Assembly: GCF_000328525.1 (NCBI RefSeq)
Contig: NC_019964.1
Location: 930,001 to 994,000 of the forward strand
Length of the DNA: 64,000 nucleotides
Direction: 5' to 3'
Source: Halovivax ruber XH-70
Lineage (GTDB): Archaea > Halobacteriota > Halobacteria > Halobacteriales > Natrialbaceae
Shown here in pieces: positions 8,002 to 14,059 of this stretch; positions within the stretch are counted from its first letter, which is position 1, and each line of letters begins with the position of its first letter. A program made the position numbers and the translations under genes. A model generated the notes under the pieces. That model was not told the origin of the DNA and did not search any database. It saw only the letters and a program-made list of their open reading frames with translations.

Positions 8002-8931
8002 TTAGATAGGTACTTGGTCAGCGAATTCATCAATTATGTCCGTTACAATATCTACAACCGCTTCCCCCGTACACTGGCCCACATTGAAACAGCCGATATC
8101 TGCCAAAATAGTTGCAACCGGTACGGCAGGAAATCCGAGGCACACTAGGAAGGCACAAGCGACAAAAACCGGTGGTGCACTTACAGTGAGGCCACAGGGT
8201 ACGCATCCGACTGCTTCAACGATACAAAAGATAATGTCATCTTGATCACAAGATGATTGCACCCCCGTGCCGTTCGAACTACCTGAGAAGTGAGTAGTTT
8301 CACGGTCGGTTATCTCTAATCCAGATTTAGCGGCAGCCAATCCCTTCTGTTTCGTTGCAAGCTGTGCCTTAGCAGGTTCCGCTTGGACGCGGTCAAATCG
8401 ACGATTTTCGGTGTCGATATGGCTAATCGAAACCTTTCCAGTCTCCGGTTGAACGGCTACAGTTGTGTTCCCTCGATCCAACGCTCTTGTATCAATGGAG
8501 TTGAGGAATACCTCAGTCTCTTCATCGGTTGCAGTCCGCGTCAGAACCGTTTTATCGTCCGTTACCCTCAACTGTGCTTGAGTTCCTTCAACCCAGTCAT
8601 CGTCCACGCCGGGAACCCAGTTGTTGAAATAGAATCTTGCGGCATCTGTCTCTTCTGGTGGGCGGGTAAGAACTGTACCGTGATTTGCAGGAATAACGAC
8701 AACGCTTCGATCTCCCCCAACCACACGGGCGCTCTCTGCACTTAATTTAAGACTCGGTACCTCTCTTTTGAGTCTTTTTATATGTTGTGATTGTAGCAAC
8801 TGATCAATATCAACGGATGCCTCTTTTGGAGATGCACCGACTGCGGCAGTCATTCCAATGAGTGATGCCCCACCAGAGGCCGCAATATTCCTTAGAACTT
8901 TTCGTCGATGTGGGTTGTTGTTTCCTCCCAT
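8002..8931 (-). CDS. Tat-exported halocin C8-like precursor (8-Cys hydrophobic C-terminus)
   Basis: A 309-aa protein. A Tat signal is visible at the N-terminus (RRKVLRNIAASGG, hydrophobic to about residue 33). The middle 180 residues are polar. From residue 228 a hydrophobic C-terminal domain carries eight cysteines (228, 236, 243, 246, 259, 264, 281, 287), including the CVPCG pair. This plan (Tat signal, large pro-domain, about 80-residue Cys-rich hydrophobic C-terminus) matches the precursor of halocin C8, where the C-terminus is released as the antimicrobial peptide and the pro-part gives immunity. Halocin C8 itself has ten cysteines, so the peptide would differ. The gene is AT-rich and lies between two IS6 remnants. 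Activity is not shown. Confidence 0.7.
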   Translation of the reverse strand: MGGNNNPHRRKVLRNIAASGGASLIGMTAAVGASPKEASVDIDQLLQSQHIKRLKREVPSLKLSAESARVVGGDRSVVVIPANHGTVLTRPPEETDAARFYFNNWVPGVDDDWVEGTQAQLRVTDDKTVLTRTATDEETEVFLNSIDTRALDRGNTTVAVQPETGKVSISHIDTENRRFDRVQAEPAKAQLATKQKGLAAAKSGLEITDRETTHFSGSSNGTGVQSSCDQDDIIFCIVEAVGCVPCGLTVSAPPVFVACAFLVCLGFPAVPVATILADIGCFNVGQCTGEAVVDIVTDIIDEFADQVPI

Positions 8932-8955
8932 CGCGTCAGTATGTATTTCTTCCCT

Positions 8956-8968
8956 GTATATAAATTTT
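8956..8968 (-). promoter_or_regulatory. TATA box of the halocin-like gene
   Basis: On the minus strand TTTATATACAGGG is centred 30 bases before the ATG at 8931, the normal distance for a leaderless haloarchaeal message. It suggests the gene still has its own functional promoter despite the decay of the flanking transposases. Confidence 0.6.
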
Positions 8969-9119
8969 TAATTTCTAACGGCAGTGCTAGCCATTGAATA
9001 GCTAATCCATTTAATGGCCACGTGTACTCGAAGAACCGATTCGGCCAAGACCAACTTCCCAGTTATCTCGTAGATCTCCTGGGCGAGAGTGGTTAGGGTC
9101 GCGAGCAATTTGGCGAACA

Positions 9120-9638
9120 CCGCCTTGCACTCTTGGACGTCACCAAGATCATCGTGAACACATTCTGTTTAGTCCGTCGTCAGTTGACATCGTCGACACG
9201 ACTGGCTCACAACTGGGTGTATATGGTGGAAATACAGCCAAAACCGGGACAAAATCCGGATCACGTTGCGGTCAACTATACGGTGAGCGGTACTGGCTGT
9301 ACGCCACAGTCGATACGGACATGAACGAATTGCACCATACATAGCTTGTACCAACCAGAAACAAGGCAATACCGAGCGCGTTCTTCGCTGAAGTGCGGGA
9401 CAAACACGATGTCGACGATGCAAACTACCTTATCGATGGCGATCAGTCGCTGCAGCACGCCTGTCAGCGTCCAATTTTCAGATACGAGAGACGCGCCGAA
9501 CGAAATAGCGTCGAACGAGTCTTTCGAGAAATCAAACGATGGATGTCTTCGTTTTCCAACCCGTTCAGTCAGGCGCGACGAGGAACCTCTGACCAGTGGA
9601 TACGATCGCTAGCATTTGTATGGAATCAGCTTATCTGA
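9120..9638 (+). pseudogene. IS6-family transposase remnant, right copy
   Basis: The remnant retains EIQPKPGQNPDHVAVNYTV in one frame, then after frame changes VRDKHDVDDANYLIDGD, FRYERRAERNSVERVFREI, MSSFSNPFSQA and DQWIRSLAFVWNQLI with a normal stop at 9638. These are the C-terminal motifs of haloarchaeal IS6 transposases, including the glutamate of the DDE triad (NSVERVFREI). The N-terminal third is degraded. It has the same orientation as the left copy. Confidence 0.8.
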
Positions 9639-9658
9639 AAATGACCCCCTATACTGAC

Positions 9659-9683
9659 AGATGAATAAAGGCGCGGCCATCGC
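9659..9683. repeat. 25-bp direct repeat, right copy
   Basis: This matches 6319-6343 at 24 of 25 positions and begins about ten bases after the right terminal repeat of the IS6 remnant. Here it has no gene behind it, so it is the displaced copy. The 3.3-kb spacing is too large for an 8-bp IS6 target duplication and suggests recombination between relatives or a larger duplication. Confidence 0.65.
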
Positions 9684-9782
9684 GTCCCGTGGTGTGTTGG
9701 GTGGCGATGGTGGGGTTCACGGAACAGTCACCTCACAGGACCGGCCGACGCCGAAAACACATCCTTTCCTACTAGTCGTCGA

Positions 9783-9795
9783 TAATTATATTATG
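9783..9795 (+). promoter_or_regulatory. TATA box of RNA/zinc-finger cassette A
   Basis: TAATTATATTATG is a strong TATA region in otherwise GC-rich DNA. It predicts transcription starting near 9814, just ahead of the first stem of the RNA element at 9817. The equivalent box in cassette B (62358-62367) has the same spacing to its own first stem. Confidence 0.6.
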
Positions 9796-9813
9796 CTTCG
9801 CTTCGATGTGCTG

Positions 9814-9966
9814 AACGGAAGCCACGCTCTCCATCACCTGCGCGGGGACATGCGTCTCAGAAATGTCCCGGGTGCTACTACCACCCGAGACGTGGTTTCC
9901 GAAAACCCTGCGGGGTTTTCAGTCACCATGATACGAAACTCACCATCGAGACAAAAAGGTCTCGCA
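9814..9966 (+). ncRNA. Candidate structured RNA element, copy A
   Basis: Four stems can form. P1 pairs 9817-9826 with 9891-9900 (ten pairs, one G-U) and encloses P2, 9869-9874 with 9882-9887. P3 pairs 9901-9908 with 9913-9920 around a TGCG loop and abuts P1. P4 pairs 9947-9952 with 9959-9964 around AAAAAG. The second copy at 62207-62337 forms the same four stems, and changes in P1 and P3 preserve pairing. It may be a structured mRNA leader or a separate small RNA; no T-rich terminator follows, which favours a leader for the downstream genes. I do not know an Rfam family for it. Confidence 0.65.
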
Positions 9967-10068
9967 CAGCAGTGGCATCGACAGCCGAAGCGCTACCCCG
10001 AATTCGTCTGGGATTCGAAACTCGGCGGGGATCTGCTTCTCAGCCTCGGCAATCTGAAGGTGAATTGA
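9928..10068 (+). CDS. Small basic ORF coupled to zinc-finger gene, copy A (46 aa)
   Basis: The frame starts at an ATG just after stem P3, begins MIRNSPSRQKGLA and is rich in Arg, Lys and Gln. It ends one base before the zinc-finger ATG. In cassette B the same frame begins MFRNTPSRQKGLA and its stop overlaps the next ATG. Of the first 13 residues 11 are identical, and the nucleotide differences there are partly silent. It may be a leader peptide that couples translation, or a real small protein. P4 lies within its first codons, so part of the conservation may be structural. Confidence 0.45.
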   Translation: MIRNSPSRQKGLAQQWHRQPKRYPEFVWDSKLGGDLLLSLGNLKVN

Positions 10069-10069
10069 G

Positions 10070-10297
10070 ATGGGTCGCTACGAGTACGACGAGCCGTTGC
10101 CGGATGAGCCGTGCGAGCGCTGTCGCACCGATCTGACGGAGACGCACTGGGCCAAACTCCGGGCTGTCCACGACGGGCCATCCGCCAGCGGGTATCGAGA
10201 TTCGGAGAAGCGGGTTTGCGTGGATTGTCTCGCGGCGCTCGGGATGCTGGAGTTCGAGATGAACGGTGCAGCTGGGGGTGGACAGAGATCGGTGTGA
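10070..10297 (+). CDS. Small zinc-finger protein, cassette A
   Basis: A 75-aa protein with two Cys pairs, CERC at 15-18 and CVDC at 50-53, giving Cx2C-x31-Cx2C, almost certainly one zinc site. The protein at 61860-62096 has the same spacing and similar flanks (CYRC... and CCPDCAAAMNLSEF against CVDCLAALGMLEFE). A purine-rich GAAGGTGA lies 7-14 bases before the ATG, a usable ribosome site, consistent with translation from a leader. Such haloarchaeal micro-proteins are mostly uncharacterised; RNA or protein binding is plausible. Confidence 0.7.
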   Translation: MGRYEYDEPLPDEPCERCRTDLTETHWAKLRAVHDGPSASGYRDSEKRVCVDCLAALGMLEFEMNGAAGGGQRSV

Positions 10298-10561
10298 GGT
10301 GACCGCCGACGGTTAGGTTGGGGGACTTACCTAGTACCGTTCCATCGATGGTCGTGAACACGACCGGTTGAGTTGGGTTTTCTGTTGTTGCCGGTTGGTC
10401 TGTTACTTTTGAGCCGTCTCTATGATTAGAGGGGTTACGCGATTTTATCTCGGGAAGTCGCGTGTTCTGCTATCTTCCGTGAACACGATGAATTTGGTTG
10501 CGTGTGCATAATTGGGACCCGGATTTTCTTAGCGTGTGACCCTTGGGTGACTATTGAGAAG

Positions 10562-11602
10562 CTACTGGACTATTGTTACTCTGGTCTCCAAATTAGAATC
10601 CTCTTCGCTAAGACTCATTTTGAATTCCGGGGCATTTTCGATCCTCCTTTCTGGATCGTATATGAATATTAATAGCTTCTCACAGCTGGAGTCCTTTCGA
10701 TACAACTCTTTATCTTCAGCCAAGGCTATCCGTATCGACTCCATTGTCCTATTTTCAGAGGGCCGCTTAACCTCAATTCCAATACCGTACTCCTCTAGGA
10801 GGAAATCAATACGGGGATTCTTTCCCGCATGCCGTTTGAAGTACTCTTCGGCCCTAACATCATCGAAGTATAGCTTCAGAAGGCCATGTAGTAAGTATTG
10901 AACATCGTATTCATCCTGCATTGAGACTGGATCCCTTTCTCGACTCCGGTTTTGTAGTGGTGTTGCAATTTGGTCAAATCTCTCAAAAAGAAATTCCACT
11001 TTATCCACTGCTGAGCGCTGAATTGCTGTAGGATCATCTTGGTCTGCCCAATCGACTTCTTGGGAATATTCAGTTTTAAGGAAATCTACAAAGGTGTAGT
11101 ATAGTTCAATGAGATTGTTGTGATTCTCCATTTGGCCTTCCGAAATTTTGTCAGATGGTGGAATTCTAAATTTCCAATCCCTACCTTCTGACGGCCAAAA
11201 ATCAAAATAAAATTCTCCAATGGTCATTCCAAGAGATTCAAAACCATAATTCGAGGATTGTTCTCTTTCTGATTGAAATGATGTGCTCACTTTCTCCTTC
11301 TCAGAGAAGGTTCCGTCGAAGGAAGTAAGTTCCTTTGAAAAAATCGGCTTTGATTTAGATTCAAGGAACTCAAATAGTACCTCCACAAGCCCCTCAAAAT
11401 CATCATAGTTTATATTGTCCATTTCGAGGGTTTTAGAAGATATTTCCTTTGGTTCTTGGCTACTTCCTTTCAAAACAGCTACTGTCTTTTTGAAGCGCAA
11501 GTAAACCCCGTCACCTATATCTTCTATTGCGACCTCCACGACTATTGACTGATTAGGGTCAGGATTAGACGTATAATCGATTGAAGAAATGTACTGGCGC
11601 AT
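10562..11602 (-). CDS. Solitary PD-(D/E)XK nuclease, DpnII/MboI-type domain
   Basis: A 346-aa AT-rich gene. The C-terminal 120 residues carry the DpnII/MboI restriction-nuclease pattern: YDVQYLLHGLLKLYFDDVR, then RIDFLLEEYGIGIEVKR with Asp266 and the Glu277-x-Lys279 of the PD-(D/E)XK centre, then KLLIFIYDPERRIENA. The N-terminal 200 residues form an unidentified domain. No methyltransferase is adjacent, so it is not an ordinary restriction-modification pair. It could be an orphan defence nuclease. The ATG at 11602 was chosen; the open frame runs to 11674 without supporting features. Confidence 0.7.
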   Translation of the reverse strand: MRQYISSIDYTSNPDPNQSIVVEVAIEDIGDGVYLRFKKTVAVLKGSSQEPKEISSKTLEMDNINYDDFEGLVEVLFEFLESKSKPIFSKELTSFDGTFSEKEKVSTSFQSEREQSSNYGFESLGMTIGEFYFDFWPSEGRDWKFRIPPSDKISEGQMENHNNLIELYYTFVDFLKTEYSQEVDWADQDDPTAIQRSAVDKVEFLFERFDQIATPLQNRSRERDPVSMQDEYDVQYLLHGLLKLYFDDVRAEEYFKRHAGKNPRIDFLLEEYGIGIEVKRPSENRTMESIRIALAEDKELYRKDSSCEKLLIFIYDPERRIENAPEFKMSLSEEDSNLETRVTIVQ

Positions 11603-12033
11603 TACACCACAGTTGGGGAGCAGGAATATCAATGTTTTTTGAAGGTGCAGAGCTATCCCACTGGAAATAATCATAGTATTCGATAATTTCGCGCCCCTTT
11701 CGAACCTGCGGGGACGTGGTGCGACCCCTTTTTCTGCTGGGGCGGCCAGCGGCGCGGCGGTTAGTTTGGGACCTTGGCCGTAGCCACACGCTGTGCTGTA
11801 GGTTCACGGCCCATTCCAGTCCTTTCCAAAAGTCCACCGTCTCTCCTGAGCTTTCCCTGCTGTCTACTATAGATCCGCAACAACATCCAGACACCCGCGC
11901 CACCTCCAACATTCATCCCTCAAACCTGTAGCGAAAACAATTATAATGGGCTAAATTAAATATGTGGGCATCGATGGCTTTTAGGAACTCTCCCCTTCCC
12001 AAAATCCGCACTGTCCCCGCGGAGGGCAGATAG
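11603..12033. other. Non-coding stretch between nuclease and toxin genes
   Basis: Composition changes from AT-rich to GC-rich here. AAACAATTATAATGGGCTAAATTAAATATG (described by position, 11935-11963) is a double TATA-like patch, probably the promoter of the toxin gene at 12034. A reverse frame at 11565-11912 is Arg/Ser-rich and not protein-like. I see no RNA gene or mobile element in it. Confidence 0.4.
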
Positions 12034-12804
12034 ATGGGCCGGAAGAAGCGCCGGAAGCGCGCCGACCGGGAGCGCTCAACCGAGCGCGACAGCGCCGGCG
12101 ACGAGGAGCGCGACGCAGCGTCGGCCCTCGGTACCCCGCTGGGCATGCCGGATGCGCCAATCCCGGATTCCCCGATGCCCGACGCGCCCATTCCGGACGC
12201 GGGCGTTCCCGACATGGGGATGCCAGGAGCGTCGATGGCAGACTGCAATGGAGCGACGGGTGACGCGTCGCTGGCACAGAATCAAGCAGGGCCGGACCTG
12301 CGAATTCAGCGGACTCCACGTGATACAGAGCCTGATGGCTTCGAGCCATCGATCTCTGACTACCAGGGGCAGCACGTCGACATCGGTGACAAGGTTCGCC
12401 GGATCGCCCACGAGAAGGATGACTGGGATCACAACCAGCTTGGGGAATCAGTCGGAGACGTCCGCGAAACGCTCCAGAAAGTCATCACAGACCCTGATGA
12501 AGTGTACGGTGGAACCAGAGCGAGCGATGACGCGACAGTTCGGGTCTACGTCTCCGAAGTGGCCGGTGGCGATGGTCCCGTCGTCGTATTCGCGCTCGTC
12601 GTCGACGGTCGACTCATCACGTCGTTCGTCCCGGCAGGTGAAGCACATCCCGGAGCGCCGTACGAAGACGTGTACGATCGCGACAAGGCAACCACGTACA
12701 TTATCAGGGAAGTGCTACAGAAGGCAAGTGGTCACTCGCCGATGACGAAAGTAGACGAATTCGACCAACTGATTACCCAGATCGAGGAGGGCGAATCCAT
12801 ATGA
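12034..12804 (+). CDS. Probable polymorphic toxin with BECR/RelE-like C-terminal nuclease domain
   Basis: A 256-aa protein. Residues 1-20 are very basic (GRKKRRKRADRER). Residues 38-68 are a Met-Pro-Asp repeat (MPDAPIPD units). The C-terminal part (about 115-235) reads as ETLQKVITDPDEVYGG, then VRVYVSEVAGGDGPVVVFAL, then DGRLITSFVPAG: the helix, NPD-like turn and strand order of barnase-EndoU-colicin-RelE type RNase toxins. The next gene overlaps by four bases (ATGA), as an immunity gene would. A TAG stop directly precedes the ATG and GGAGG lies about 12 bases upstream, so the start is secure. Nuclease activity is inferred from pattern only. Confidence 0.55.
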   Translation: MGRKKRRKRADRERSTERDSAGDEERDAASALGTPLGMPDAPIPDSPMPDAPIPDAGVPDMGMPGASMADCNGATGDASLAQNQAGPDLRIQRTPRDTEPDGFEPSISDYQGQHVDIGDKVRRIAHEKDDWDHNQLGESVGDVRETLQKVITDPDEVYGGTRASDDATVRVYVSEVAGGDGPVVVFALVVDGRLITSFVPAGEAHPGAPYEDVYDRDKATTYIIREVLQKASGHSPMTKVDEFDQLITQIEEGESI

Positions 12805-13235
12805 TCGAGTTCACGCTTCGGGAACTGTCCCCGAGTACAGACTGGTACGAGGTGTCCGGCGGGATGGCTCCCGACGAGATCCAGTACACCATCAGGACCG
12901 ACGAGCAGAAGATCCAGCAACAGGACTCACTGACGGCACTGCTCGGTCTCTATCTCGCTGCAGAAGACGGGTCCGACGCTGACGTTGGGGAACTCGCGGC
13001 GTACGAGTTGCAGGAATCGGACGACACCGTCCAGCTCGGTGGTCGCGTCTTCTCCGACGTCATCACAATCGTTGGTGACACCGAAACCCTACACCGGGCG
13101 ATGCGGCCGTTCCTTTCGACGCTCTTCGAACGGCTAGACGAACAGAGTACGTCTTCGCAACGGAACGAGGCCTTCGCGTACCTCTCGTCGACCTTCGGCG
13201 TCGATATGGACACGATCTATACCGACCTGGTTTGA
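12801..13235 (+). CDS. Putative immunity protein for the 12034 toxin
   Basis: A 144-aa acidic protein whose ATG overlaps the stop of the upstream gene. It has mixed strands and helices, starts MIEFTLRELSPSTDWYEVSG and contains DTVQLGGRVFSDVITIV in the middle. No known immunity family is recognised. Size, acidity and the four-base overlap with a basic toxin-like protein are what support the call. It could instead be an unrelated partner protein. Confidence 0.55.
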   Translation: MIEFTLRELSPSTDWYEVSGGMAPDEIQYTIRTDEQKIQQQDSLTALLGLYLAAEDGSDADVGELAAYELQESDDTVQLGGRVFSDVITIVGDTETLHRAMRPFLSTLFERLDEQSTSSQRNEAFAYLSSTFGVDMDTIYTDLV

Positions 13236-13392
13236 GGCAACCGGGAGGTGTCGGTTGTCTCTCCACACCGAGGCTGAAACCGTGACCTGACACTGACCCG
13301 GAATCCGGAAGCACAGATTCGCAGCTACGGCCCTCCTCTGGCCGGCGCGTTCACCCCGCTCGTTTAATCCGGCAGACGGTGTAAGACGGGCG

Positions 13393-14052
13393 ATGGACGA
13401 CTCGAATCCGTCGACGACCGGTTCGGACTCGTTCCGGACGATCGACGTCGGCGACGTCGAACTGGAGGGCGACCTCCGTGTGCCCGAGGGGGCGAGCGGC
13501 CTCGTGCTGTTCGCCCACGGCAGCGGCAGCAGTCGGCACAGCCCGCGGAACAACTTCGTCGCCGAGCGCCTGCGCGATCGCGGCGTCGGCACGCTCCTGT
13601 TCGACCTGCTGACGGAGGCGGAGGATCGCGACCCCGACGCGCGGTTCGACATCGACCTCCTCACGGAACGGCTGGTCGGCGCGACCGAGTGGGTTCGCGA
13701 GCGCTCGGACGTCGGCGACCTCGCCGTCGGCTACTTCGGGTCGAGCACCGGGGCGGCGGCCGCTCTCCGTGCGGCGGCCCGGCCGGAGACGGACGTCGGC
13801 GCCGTCGTCTCGCGCGGCGGTCGCGTCGACATGGCCGAGGCCGTCCTCGGGGACGTCACGGCGGCGACGCTGTTCGTTGTCGGCGGGGCCGACCACCCCG
13901 TCCGCGAGTGGAACGAGGCGGCCTTCGAGCAACTCGGCGGCGACCGCTCACTCGAGGTCGTCCCCGGCGCGGGACACCTCTTCGAGGGGGAAGGGCAACT
14001 CGAGACGGTCGCAGACCACGCCGCCGACTGGTTCGCCGAGCACCTCGCCTGA
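13393..14052 (+). CDS. Alpha/beta hydrolase, dienelactone-hydrolase-like
   Basis: A 219-aa protein. FAHGSGSSRHSPRN forms the oxyanion-loop region, GYFGSSTGAAAAL holds the nucleophile Ser, and GAGHLFEGEG near the end holds the catalytic His; ATLFVVGGADHPV supplies the acid. This gives a complete Ser-Asp-His triad. The usual annotation is dienelactone hydrolase family or phosphoribosyltransferase-linked hydrolase; the substrate is unknown. The TSUP gene starts eight bases after its stop, so they are probably co-transcribed. Confidence 0.85.
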   Translation: MDDSNPSTTGSDSFRTIDVGDVELEGDLRVPEGASGLVLFAHGSGSSRHSPRNNFVAERLRDRGVGTLLFDLLTEAEDRDPDARFDIDLLTERLVGATEWVRERSDVGDLAVGYFGSSTGAAAALRAAARPETDVGAVVSRGGRVDMAEAVLGDVTAATLFVVGGADHPVREWNEAAFEQLGGDRSLEVVPGAGHLFEGEGQLETVADHAADWFAEHLA

Positions 14053-14059
14053 GGCGACC

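Larger units (their letters stand above)
7178..9650 (+). mobile_element. Decayed composite IS6-type (ISH14-like) element
   Basis: Two IS6-family transposase remnants in the same orientation (7231-7920 and about 9120-9638) flank a complete gene on the opposite strand (8002-8931). GGCGCTGTTCAGATTAG at 7178-7194 and CTTATCTGAAAATGACC at about 9633-9649 are imperfect inverted copies of each other, placed as the outer terminal repeats. Both transposases carry frameshifts and stops, so the element is no longer mobile unless helped by an intact relative elsewhere. Confidence 0.65.

Noticed and set aside
9661-9927. First part of the 135-aa frame MNKGAAIASRG...
   Set aside because: It begins in the 25-bp direct repeat and runs through the TATA box and stems of the RNA element, so only the part from 9928 is considered as a possible peptide.
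11565-11912. 115-aa minus-strand ORF next to the nuclease gene
   Set aside because: It overlaps the nuclease N-terminus in another frame and is Arg/Ser-rich without motif.
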